Positions 41,285 to 49,632 of a stretch of DNA of 64,000 bases are shown in pieces (within the stretch, counting starts at the first letter, position 1; every line of letters starts with the position of its first letter). This DNA is from Caballeronia sp. SL2Y3. GTDB lineage: Bacteria; Pseudomonadota; Gammaproteobacteria; Burkholderiales; Burkholderiaceae. The notes under the pieces were generated by a model. The model saw only the letters and a program-made list of their open reading frames with translations, did no database searches and was not told the origin of the DNA. Location of the stretch: NCBI RefSeq assembly GCF_022879575.1, contig NZ_CP084263.1, positions 186,001-250,000 on the forward strand. Direction: 5' to 3'. Both the position numbers and the translations under genes were made by a program.

Positions 41285-44200
41285 ATGTTCGAGAAGATAC
41301 TCATTGCCAACCGTGGCGCCATTGCGTGCCGCATTCTTCGAACGTTGCGCGAACTGAATGTCACCGGCGTCGCCGTTTATGCCGAAGCCGACCGCGCGAG
41401 CCGTCACGTCAGCGAAGCGCCCATTGCTCATGCGCTCGGCGACGGCCCCGCCGCCGTGACGTATCTCGACACGGCGAAGATTCTGGAGGTCGCGCGTCGC
41501 GAAGGCGTGCAGGCGATTCATCCGGGCTATGGCTTTCTGTCGGAGAACGCGGCGTTCGGCGAAGCATGCGAAGCGGCTGGCATCGCGTTTATCGGACCGA
41601 CGCCCGCGCAGTTGCGCGCCTTCGGCCTCAAGCACACGGCGCGCGAAATCGCCGCGAGTCAGGGCGTGCCGATGCTCGAAGGCACGGGACTGCTCGAAGG
41701 CGTGGCGGCGGCGCTGGAAGCGGCGCAGGCCATCGGCTATCCGGTGATGCTGAAGAGCACGGCGGGCGGCGGCGGCATCGGCATGCGCGTGTGCTGGAAC
41801 GCCGACGAACTCGCCACGCATTTCGATGCGGTCAAGCGTCTCGGCGAAAACAACTTCAGCGATGCGGGCGTGTTTCTGGAGAAGTACATCGAGCGGGCGC
41901 GGCATCTCGAAGTGCAGGTGTTCGGCGACGGCCACGGCGACGCCATCGCGCTCGGCGTGCGCGACTGTTCGGTGCAGCGTCGCAATCAGAAGGTGCTCGA
42001 AGAAACGCCCGCGCCGTGTCTGCCCGAAGGCATATCCGACGCACTGTGCGACGCCGCCGTGAAGCTCGCGAAGGCCGTCGGTTACCGCTCCGCAGGCACG
42101 GTCGAATTCGTGTACGACAGCGCGGCCCGCCAGTTCTATTTTCTCGAAGTGAATACGCGCCTTCAGGTGGAACATGGCGTGACCGAGCAGGTCTGGGGCG
42201 TCGATCTCGTGCGCTGGATGATCGAGCTTGCGGCCGGAACGCTCGCGCCTTTGAAAGAACTCGTGGCCGGTCTCACGCCGCGCGGCCACGCGATACAGGC
42301 GCGGCTCTACGCGGAAGACCCGGGGCGCGATTTCAAGCCGAGTCCGGGCCTGCTCACCGATGTGGCGCTCCCGCCCGCCGATGGCCGCGCGCTGCGCATC
42401 GATACGTGGATCGAAGCGGGATGCGAGGTGCCGCCCTACTTCGACCCAATGCTTGCGAAAATCATCGCGTGGTCGCCAACGCGCGACGAAGCCCGCCACG
42501 CTTTGGATGCGGCGCTCGACGAGACGCGCATCTACGGCGTCGAAACGAACCGCGACTATCTGCGCCAGATCGTGCAGGACACGCCTTTCGCATCGGGCGA
42601 ACCGTGGACGCGCTGCCTGGAGGCGCTCGCTTATCGCGCGACGACCGTTGAAGTCGTGAGCGGCGGCACGCAGACGACCGTGCAGGATCATCCGGGACGG
42701 CTCGGCTATTGGGCGGTCGGCATTCCGCCGTCGGGACCGATGGACGACCGCGCGATGCGGCTCGGCAATCGCCTCATCGGCAATGCGGCGGATGCCGCCG
42801 CGCTCGAAATCACGATGAGCGGCCCGACGCTGCGCTTCAATACGGACGCGGTCGTCGCCATCACGGGCGCGCAGATTCCCGTGCATCTGAACGATGTCGA
42901 ACAGCCGCTGAACACGAGCATCCACGTCCCCGCAGGCGCCACGCTCGCGCTCGGCACGATACGCGGCGCGGGCGCGCGCGCTTACCTGTGCGTGCGCGGC
43001 GGGCTCGATGTCGCGTCGTATCTCGGCAGCCGCAGCACGTTCACGCTCGGCCAGTTCGGCGGACACGGCGGCCGCGCGCTGCGCGCAGGCGACGTGCTGC
43101 ATCTTTATCCGCTCGCGGATAAGCACGCGGGCGCGGTGCTTCCCAACGTGCCGGCGCTCGACAGCGTGCGCACCATTCGCGTGATCTACGGACCGCACGG
43201 CGCGCCCGAGTACTTCACCGCGCCGTATATCGAGCGGTTCTTCGACACCGAGTGGGAGATTCATTTCAACTCCAGCCGGACCGGCGTGCGCCTGATCGGG
43301 CCGAAACCGGAATGGGCGCGCGAGGACGGCGGCGAAGCGGGGCTGCATCCATCGAACATTCACGACAACCCGTATGCGGTCGGCGCGATCGACTTCACCG
43401 GCGACATGCCGGTGATTCTCGGCCCCGATGGCCCGAGCCTCGGCGGTTTTGTGTGTCCGGTGACGATCATCGAAGCGGACCTGTGGCACATCGGTCAGTT
43501 GAAGGCGGGCGACAAGGTGCGCTTCGTGCCGGTCGATATCGACGCAGCACGCGAGGCCGCGCGCCAGCGCCGCCGCGAGATCGACACGCTGACCGTCGAG
43601 CCGAACGCACTGCCTGAGCGGAGCGCGCCGCTGACCTCGCCTATCGTTCTGGACACGGGCTCGGGCCATGAAAGGCTCGTTGCGCGCGTTTCCGGCGACA
43701 CGCATCTGCTGCTCGAAATCGGTCCGGCGGAACTCGATCTCGTCTCCCGCTTTCGCGGTCATGCGCTGATGCAGGCGCTTGAAGCGCAGGCACTTGCCGG
43801 CGTCATCGACCTCACGCCGGGCATTCGCTCGCTGCAGGTTCACTACCGGCCCGACGATCTGCCGCTCGCGCGCCTGCTTGCGATCGTCGCCGAGGCGTGG
43901 CAGCAGGTGCTCTTGCAACGGGATCTGCGCGTGCCGTCGCGCGTGGTTCATCTGCCGCTTTCGTGGGACGATCCGGCGTGCCGGCTCGCCATCGAAAAGT
44001 ACATGACCACCGTGCGCAAGGATGCGCCGTGGTGCCCGAGCAATCTGGAGTTCATCCGCCGCATCAACGATCTCGATTCCATCGATGCCGTGAAGCGCAT
44101 CGTCTTCGACGCGAGCTATCTCGTGATGGGCCTGGGCGACGTGTATCTCGGCGCGCCGGTCGCGACGCCGCTCGATCCGCGTCACCGGCTCGTTACGACG

Positions 44201-44884
44201 AAGTACAACCCGGCGCGCACGTGGACGGCGGAGAACTCCGTCGGTATCGGCGGCGCGTATCTCTGCGTGTACGGCATGGAAGGGCCGGGCGGTTATCAAT
44301 TCGTCGGCCGCACGTTGCAGATGTGGAACCGCTATCGCAAGGTCGCGGACTTCGCGGGGCAGCACTTCCTGCTGCGCTTCTTCGATCAGATTCGCTTCTA
44401 CGAAGTCCCGGCAGACGAGCTGCTTCGCATCCGCGCGGATTTTCCGCTGGGCCGTTATCCGTTGCGCATCGAGCAAACGGAGCTGTCGTTGTCGGACTAT
44501 CAGGCGTTTCTCGCGGAAGAATCCGCGAGCATCGACGCTTTCCGCTCGCGGCAACAGGCAGCGTTCAACGCGGAGCGCGAACGCTGGCGCGAAGCGGGCG
44601 CGACCGAGGACGCGCTGGATGCGCCGGCCGTCGAAGAAGCGCCATTCGCCGCGCTCGAAGACGGCGAAGTCGCCGTGGACAGCGAGATCGCGGGCAGCCT
44701 CTGGCAAGTGAAGGTGGCGACCGGCGACATCGTATCCGCAGGCGACGTGCTGGTCGTCATCGAGTCGATGAAGATGGAGATCGCCGTTTGCGCGCCCTGC
44801 GCGGGCAAGGTCGGTCCGATCCATGTCGCGCCGGGCTCGCCCGTGCGCGCCGGCCAGCGCGTCGCCGTCATCCAACGTCACTGA
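41285..44884 (+). CDS. Biotin-dependent guanidine (urea) carboxylase
   Basis: A 1199-residue enzyme from ATG 41285. Domains in order: biotin carboxylase (about 1-450; MFEKILIANRGAIACRILRT, the glycine-rich loop STAGGGGIGMRV, and FLEVNTRLQVEHGVTE), two carboxyltransferase-type domains AHS2 then AHS1 (about 455-1000), and a C-terminal biotinyl domain with the attachment Lys1163 in ESMKMEIAV. Such enzymes were named urea carboxylases; those in ykkC-controlled operons with the two associated proteins act on guanidine, giving carboxyguanidine. The riboswitches on both sides of the operon favour guanidine. I did not check the discriminating active-site residue by alignment. Confidence 0.93.
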   Translation: MFEKILIANRGAIACRILRTLRELNVTGVAVYAEADRASRHVSEAPIAHALGDGPAAVTYLDTAKILEVARREGVQAIHPGYGFLSENAAFGEACEAAGIAFIGPTPAQLRAFGLKHTAREIAASQGVPMLEGTGLLEGVAAALEAAQAIGYPVMLKSTAGGGGIGMRVCWNADELATHFDAVKRLGENNFSDAGVFLEKYIERARHLEVQVFGDGHGDAIALGVRDCSVQRRNQKVLEETPAPCLPEGISDALCDAAVKLAKAVGYRSAGTVEFVYDSAARQFYFLEVNTRLQVEHGVTEQVWGVDLVRWMIELAAGTLAPLKELVAGLTPRGHAIQARLYAEDPGRDFKPSPGLLTDVALPPADGRALRIDTWIEAGCEVPPYFDPMLAKIIAWSPTRDEARHALDAALDETRIYGVETNRDYLRQIVQDTPFASGEPWTRCLEALAYRATTVEVVSGGTQTTVQDHPGRLGYWAVGIPPSGPMDDRAMRLGNRLIGNAADAAALEITMSGPTLRFNTDAVVAITGAQIPVHLNDVEQPLNTSIHVPAGATLALGTIRGAGARAYLCVRGGLDVASYLGSRSTFTLGQFGGHGGRALRAGDVLHLYPLADKHAGAVLPNVPALDSVRTIRVIYGPHGAPEYFTAPYIERFFDTEWEIHFNSSRTGVRLIGPKPEWAREDGGEAGLHPSNIHDNPYAVGAIDFTGDMPVILGPDGPSLGGFVCPVTIIEADLWHIGQLKAGDKVRFVPVDIDAAREAARQRRREIDTLTVEPNALPERSAPLTSPIVLDTGSGHERLVARVSGDTHLLLEIGPAELDLVSRFRGHALMQALEAQALAGVIDLTPGIRSLQVHYRPDDLPLARLLAIVAEAWQQVLLQRDLRVPSRVVHLPLSWDDPACRLAIEKYMTTVRKDAPWCPSNLEFIRRINDLDSIDAVKRIVFDASYLVMGLGDVYLGAPVATPLDPRHRLVTTKYNPARTWTAENSVGIGGAYLCVYGMEGPGGYQFVGRTLQMWNRYRKVADFAGQHFLLRFFDQIRFYEVPADELLRIRADFPLGRYPLRIEQTELSLSDYQAFLAEESASIDAFRSRQQAAFNAERERWREAGATEDALDAPAVEEAPFAALEDGEVAVDSEIAGSLWQVKVATGDIVSAGDVLVVIESMKMEIAVCAPCAGKVGPIHVAPGSPVRAGQRVAVIQRH

Positions 44885-44901
44885 ACACGGGACACATCAT
44901 C

Positions 44902-46707
44902 ATGCCGTCATTCGATCTGCGCCTATCCACGCTTCGGTCCGCCTATCGCGCGAAGACACTCACGCCGCGCGCGTTGATTGCGCAATTGCGCGACAAAGCT
45001 GCGGCGCTGAATCCCGAGTTCAATCTTTTCATTCACCTTTTGAGCGAAGCGGAACTCGCCCCGTACCTCGAACGGCTAGACGCGCAGGACTCCGAAACAA
45101 TGCCGCTCTACGGCATTCCGTTCGCGATCAAGGACAACATCGACCTCGCGGGCATACAGACGACAGCCGCCTGCCCCGCGTTCGCCTACACGCCATCGGA
45201 GTCGGCAACCGTCATCGCGCGCCTGATCGAACTCGGCGCGATACCGCTTGGCAAGACCAACCTCGATCAGTTCGCGACCGGTCTCAACGGCACGCGCTCG
45301 CCGTACGGCAAGTGCCGCAACAGCGTGCGCCCGGAGTATCCGTCGGGCGGATCGAGCGCGGGATCGTCGCTCGCCGTCGCGCTCGGCGTAGCGAGCTTTG
45401 CGCTCGGCACGGACACGGCGGGTTCTGGCCGCGTGCCTGCCGCGCTGAACAATCTCGTCGGACTGAAGCCGACGAAGGGCCTGCTTTCGATGGCCGGCGT
45501 CGTGCCCGCCTGCCGCACGCTGGACTGCGTGACCTACTTCACGGCGACGGCGCAAGAAGCGAGCGAACTGCTCTCGCTGACCGCGCAAGCGGACGACCGC
45601 GATGCCTATAGCCGCCAGAATCCGCAGTGGAACACGGCGCGCGCGTTCGGCACGCCCGCCGCGTTTCGCTTCGGCGTGCCTGCGCAACTGGAATTCGCGG
45701 GATGCGCCGAAAGTCCCGCATTGTTCGATGAGGCTCGCGCGATGCTCGAAGCAGCCGGTGGCGAGGCCGTCGAGATCGACTTCGCGCCGTTCGTCGAAGC
45801 GGCGCAGCTTCTGTATCAAGGTCCGTGGGTCGCCGAGCGTTACAGCGTCGTGCGCGACCTGATGCTCTCGCAGCCGGATGCGGTGCTGCCCGTCATTCGC
45901 GATGTGCTGGCGAAGGCGCCCGGCGCAACCGCTGTCGACCTGTTCCGCGCGCAGTACCGCTTGCAGGCGCTGAAGGCAATCTGTGACGCGTCGCTCGATT
46001 CGCTCGACTTCGTTCTCACGCCGACGTATCCGCGTCCGGTCACGCTCGCCGAACTGGAAGCGGATCCTATCGGGCCGAACTCGCTGCTCGGTCACTACAC
46101 GAACTTCATGAACCTGCTCGACTACGCCGCCGTCGCGACGCCGACAGCTTTCATGCAGAACGGTCTGCCGTGGGGCGTCACCGTCTTCGGCCGCGCTTTC
46201 ACGGACCAGTATCTGCTGGGCGTCGCCGACTTGCTGCAACGCACGAGCGGCATTGCATGCGTCGGCGGCAACGTGATGTCGGCGGGCGAGCGAAGCATCG
46301 CTACGAACGATCGCGTTCGCATCGCGGTGTGCGGCGCGCATATGCAGGGCTTGCCGCTCAACCGGGACCTGCTTTCCCGGGGCGCGCATCTCGTGCAGGC
46401 CACGCGCACCGCTGCGTCGTATCGGCTCGCGGCGCTGCCGGCGTCGTCCGATGGAACGCGTCGGCCCGGCATGTGGCGCGTGGCGGAAAACGGCGTCGAA
46501 ATAGCGGTGGAAGTGTGGGAGATGCCGTTCGCCGAACTCGGCTCGTTCATCGCCACCGTTCCCTCGCCGCTCGCCTTGGGCAAGGTCGAACTCACGGACG
46601 GCTCGTGGGTGATCGGCTTTGTCTGCGAGCCGTATGGCGTTGAGTCGGGCACGGACATCTCCGCGTTCGGGGGATGGCGAGCGTGGCTTGCCGAACAGCG
46701 GCGATGA
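44902..46707 (+). CDS. atzF: Allophanate hydrolase
   Basis: A 601-residue amidase-signature enzyme, 17 bases behind the carboxylase. Lys77 (FAIKDNIDL), the Ser151/Ser152 motif YPSGGSSAGS and Ser175 in GTDTAGSGRVPAA form the Ser-Ser-Lys triad. After the amidase domain comes the ~150-residue AtzF C-terminal domain (RIAVCGAHMQGLPLNRDLLS onward) that completes allophanate breakdown. It releases ammonia and carbon dioxide from allophanate, the final step of guanidine nitrogen assimilation. Last gene of the operon; an AraC regulator converges from the right. Confidence 0.94.
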   Translation: MPSFDLRLSTLRSAYRAKTLTPRALIAQLRDKAAALNPEFNLFIHLLSEAELAPYLERLDAQDSETMPLYGIPFAIKDNIDLAGIQTTAACPAFAYTPSESATVIARLIELGAIPLGKTNLDQFATGLNGTRSPYGKCRNSVRPEYPSGGSSAGSSLAVALGVASFALGTDTAGSGRVPAALNNLVGLKPTKGLLSMAGVVPACRTLDCVTYFTATAQEASELLSLTAQADDRDAYSRQNPQWNTARAFGTPAAFRFGVPAQLEFAGCAESPALFDEARAMLEAAGGEAVEIDFAPFVEAAQLLYQGPWVAERYSVVRDLMLSQPDAVLPVIRDVLAKAPGATAVDLFRAQYRLQALKAICDASLDSLDFVLTPTYPRPVTLAELEADPIGPNSLLGHYTNFMNLLDYAAVATPTAFMQNGLPWGVTVFGRAFTDQYLLGVADLLQRTSGIACVGGNVMSAGERSIATNDRVRIAVCGAHMQGLPLNRDLLSRGAHLVQATRTAASYRLAALPASSDGTRRPGMWRVAENGVEIAVEVWEMPFAELGSFIATVPSPLALGKVELTDGSWVIGFVCEPYGVESGTDISAFGGWRAWLAEQRR

Positions 46708-46763
46708 CCGTGGCGTTTTGCCGATCGTAGCCATTCACGCTGGCCCGATCGAAGTGCCGGACT

Positions 46764-47885
46764 CTACGCGGCGTCGTTAATACGATGTTCGCGATGCGTT
46801 CCCACGCCCGTTGGCACGGCGAATGACGCGCACGCTTCCTCGTCCGCTTCGCCACCGACCACGCTCGACGAGGCATCGCCTACCGCGCGGCCCTGACTAC
46901 GCCGCCAGCTTGCAGGCGGCATGCCGAACTGGCGCTTGAACGCCCGATTGAACGCCGCCTCCGATTCGTAGCCCACGCGCTCCGCCACTGCCGCAATCGG
47001 ACGCGGCCCGGCGAGCAGGTCTTGCGCGGCCACTTGCAAGCGCCAGCACGCGAGGTATTGCATCGGCGCCTGACCGAGCAATTGCGTGAAGCGCTGCGCA
47101 AGCGCAGAACGCGAGAGACCGACGCGGCGCGCCAGTTCATCGACGGTCCAGTCATGACCCGGTTGCGCGTGCAGCAACGCAAGTGCCTTGCCGACGAAGC
47201 GGTCTTCGACGCCCGCGAGCCAGCCACGGCGATCCTCGGGCATGGAAGCGATGCAGCGCCGCACCGCTTCCACGAAGAGCAGTTCAGAAAGCCGCGCAAG
47301 CACGGTCGCGCTGCCGGGACGCCACTCGGCCGCCTCCATCACCGCGAATCTCAGCGACGATTCGAGCCACGCGGATTGCGGGTCGTTGCGCATGTCGATC
47401 TTGAAGAGACGCGGCAACGATGCAAGCACTGGATTGACCAGCATATCGTCGCAAGCGAGAAAGCCGCAGACGATGCGCGTGCGGCCCGCTTCCTTTCCTC
47501 CTTCCTTACCCGCGCCGTCTCCACCGACACATAGCCGCATCACGTCGCCGGGCGACGTCGCCAGATATCTCGCCACGAGTTCCTCGGCGGGTGTCGGATC
47601 GAGATCCAGCGAACTGCCCATCAGATGCGCCTCGCCTCGCGGCACGACGAGTAGTTCCCCCGCATCGACGCGAACGGCCGACGCGGGATCGTCGGTCAAC
47701 GCTGCCCTGCACCACCCTTCCAGGATGAGGTGAAACGACACGACGCGTTCGGCGCGCGGCAGGAACGTCGTGCACATGGCGGGCGCAACTTGCCCGAACA
47801 CGCACCATGGCGCCGTGAAATGGCCGTTCAGATACACGGCTCCGCTGAGACGCAGAAGACGAAGAACGTCGGAAAGCGCATCCAT
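46764..47885 (-). CDS. AraC-family transcriptional regulator (cupin_6 type)
   Basis: A 373-residue regulator from ATG 47885 (MDALSDVLRLLRLSGAVYLNG), the standard opening of AraC proteins with a cupin_6 effector domain; upstream in-frame codons to 48023 lack homology. FHLILEGWC and LLVVPRGEAHLMGS are cupin strands. The C terminus has two helix-turn-helix units, LARRVGLSRSALAQRFTQLL and VAERVGYESEAAFNRAFKRQ. It is divergent from a GFA-family gene (162 bases apart), which is the more likely target than the guanidine operon. Confidence 0.9.
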   Translation of the reverse strand: MDALSDVLRLLRLSGAVYLNGHFTAPWCVFGQVAPAMCTTFLPRAERVVSFHLILEGWCRAALTDDPASAVRVDAGELLVVPRGEAHLMGSSLDLDPTPAEELVARYLATSPGDVMRLCVGGDGAGKEGGKEAGRTRIVCGFLACDDMLVNPVLASLPRLFKIDMRNDPQSAWLESSLRFAVMEAAEWRPGSATVLARLSELLFVEAVRRCIASMPEDRRGWLAGVEDRFVGKALALLHAQPGHDWTVDELARRVGLSRSALAQRFTQLLGQAPMQYLACWRLQVAAQDLLAGPRPIAAVAERVGYESEAAFNRAFKRQFGMPPASWRRSQGRAVGDASSSVVGGEADEEACASFAVPTGVGTHREHRINDAA

Positions 47886-48047
47886 GGCCAGTCCCAAAGT
47901 TTCGGCGTCCCGCGCAAAACATCTGGACGCCCGGTCATTCAACGAAGGGCTCCGCGCGCCGATACTGGCATCCACGCGAAACACCACTGACGCAAGGTTA
48001 AGCCTAGACGTTGCGTTCGCCAACCCACACTAACGAGGGGTCTGCAG

Positions 48048-48482
48048 ATGAATGACACAGCTACTTACCAAGGCAGTTGTTTTTGCGGCGCAGTGCGCTT
48101 TACGGTGAACGGCAAGCCCGAAGGCATGGGCTATTGCCATTGCGAATCGTGCCGACGCTGGTCCGCGGGCCCCGTCAACGCGTTCACGCTCTGGAAGCCG
48201 GATGCGCTGCGCATCATTCGCGGAGCGGACCATATCGCCACTTACAACAATACTGAGCAGAGCTATCGAAAATGGTGCAGGATCTGCGGCGGGCATCTTT
48301 TCACCGAACATCCGCATTGGGGGCTGATTGACGTCTATGCCGCCGTGATCGACGACTTCCCGTACGAACCCGGCGTGCATGTGAATTACAAGGAATCGAA
48401 GCTGCCGATGAAGGACGGTCTGCCGAAGATGCAGGACTTGCCGAAGGAAATGGGCGGCTCTGGTACGAGCGTCGCCGAGTAA
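48048..48482 (+). CDS. GFA (CENP-V/glutathione-dependent formaldehyde-activating-like) family protein
   Basis: A 144-residue zinc-fold protein with GAGGGGTCTGCAG before the ATG. The zinc cysteines occur as CFCGAVRF, CHCESCRRW and CRICGGHLF. The family was named for formaldehyde activation by glutathione, but most members have no proven activity and some demethylate or bind small thiols. Divergent from an AraC regulator and followed by a methyltransferase gene on the same strand, 87 bases on. Confidence 0.9.
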   Translation: MNDTATYQGSCFCGAVRFTVNGKPEGMGYCHCESCRRWSAGPVNAFTLWKPDALRIIRGADHIATYNNTEQSYRKWCRICGGHLFTEHPHWGLIDVYAAVIDDFPYEPGVHVNYKESKLPMKDGLPKMQDLPKEMGGSGTSVAE

Positions 48483-48569
48483 TACGAGTTGTTCCGTAGT
48501 AGTCCGCAAACAGGCAGCACACCTAAGCGATCTCGCCGCGCTGCCATCTTGTCTATCAGGAGCCATGTC

Positions 48570-49403
48570 ATGTCCGCAGTCGCTACCGCATTCTCGCCCG
48601 CCGCCGATCTCGCCGCCGTCAAGGTTCGTCAGCAAGCCGCCTGGTCCACGGGCAACTACGCAGTCATCGGCACGACTTTGCAGATCGTCGGAGAGAGTCT
48701 TTGCGAGGCGCTCGACTTGCGCGCAGGCAGTCGCGTGCTGGATGTCGCAGCGGGCAACGGCAATGCGACGCTCGCCGCCGCGCGCCGTTATTGCGACGTC
48801 GTCTCCACCGACTACGTCGCTTCGCCGCTCGATGCAGGTCGCGCACGCGCGCAAGCCGAAGGCCTCGCCGTTCACTTCCAGGAAGCAGACGCCGAAGCCT
48901 TGCCTTTCCCGGATGCATCGTTCGATGTCGTGCTATCGACGTTCGGCGTGATGTTCACGCCGAATCAGCAACAGGCGGCGAGCGAACTGATGCGCGTGTG
49001 CCGGCCGGGCGGAAAAATCGGCCTCGCGAACTGGACGCCGGAGAGTTTCATCGGACAGGTCTTCAAGACGATGGGCCAATACATCACGCCGCCCACTGGC
49101 GTGAAGTCGCCGGCGCTGTGGGGCACGGAGACGCGCCTCGCCGAATTGCTGGGAAGCGGCGCCGCGCGCATCAGCGCAGTGAAGCGTGAGTTCGTCTTCC
49201 GGTATCGGTCGGCGGAGCATTTCGTCGATGTATTCCGCAGCTACTACGGCCCGATGAACAAGGCGTTCGCCTCGCTCGAAGGCGAGCGGCAAGCCGCGTT
49301 TCTCGGCGATCTGATGGCGCTTATCGGGAGTCGCAATCGTTCCGGCGATGAGACGCTCGTCTTGCCAAGTGAATATCTCGAAGTCGTGGTGGAACGCAAA
49401 TGA
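48570..49403 (+). CDS. Class I SAM-dependent methyltransferase
   Basis: A 277-residue protein from ATG 48570 (CAGGAG eight bases upstream). Motif I is VLDVAAGNGNATLAAA, the acidic post-I loop is STDYVASPLDAGRARA, and ADAEALPFPDASFDVVLSTF is the UbiE/type-11 motif. The C-terminal half (FRSYYGPMNKAFASLEGE) resembles methyltransferases acting on small hydrophobic substrates. Same strand as the GFA gene and possibly co-transcribed. Substrate unknown. Confidence 0.9.
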   Translation: MSAVATAFSPAADLAAVKVRQQAAWSTGNYAVIGTTLQIVGESLCEALDLRAGSRVLDVAAGNGNATLAAARRYCDVVSTDYVASPLDAGRARAQAEGLAVHFQEADAEALPFPDASFDVVLSTFGVMFTPNQQQAASELMRVCRPGGKIGLANWTPESFIGQVFKTMGQYITPPTGVKSPALWGTETRLAELLGSGAARISAVKREFVFRYRSAEHFVDVFRSYYGPMNKAFASLEGERQAAFLGDLMALIGSRNRSGDETLVLPSEYLEVVVERK

Positions 49404-49600
49404 TCCCGCTTAAACATGTGTTCGAGGAAGCGCTGGACGCCGGTTTGCGCCTGCACGTGCTGGTCTCTTCGACAGAGTTGCGGCGCGGGTCGTCGCTAAT
49501 CATGGGTATGCCGTTGTTGTCCTCCGTGTGCTTCTTCGTTCTTCGACTTGCGCTGTCGCGGATAGGTGTAGTGGTTTGAGCGGAGATACAGCTAGCAAGG

Positions 49601-49624
49601 CGGCGCGGACGTACGCCCGCGCCG
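49601..49624. terminator. Stem-loop terminator of the aldehyde oxidoreductase operon
   Basis: CGGCGCGG (49601-49608) pairs perfectly with CCGCGCCG (49617-49624) around an eight-base loop, nine bases beyond the stop codon of the minus-strand molybdenum-subunit gene. The 230 bases between that gene and the convergent methyltransferase hold nothing else I can support. Confidence 0.6.
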
Positions 49625-49632
49625 TTCCGCCG

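Noticed and set aside
41135..44881. A 1248-codon open frame on the minus strand opposite the carboxylase
   Set aside because: It is a shadow of the real gene: high-GC third positions suppress stops on the other strand. The plus-strand frame has complete biotin carboxylase, AHS and biotinyl motifs, whereas the minus frame is Arg/His-rich with no domain.
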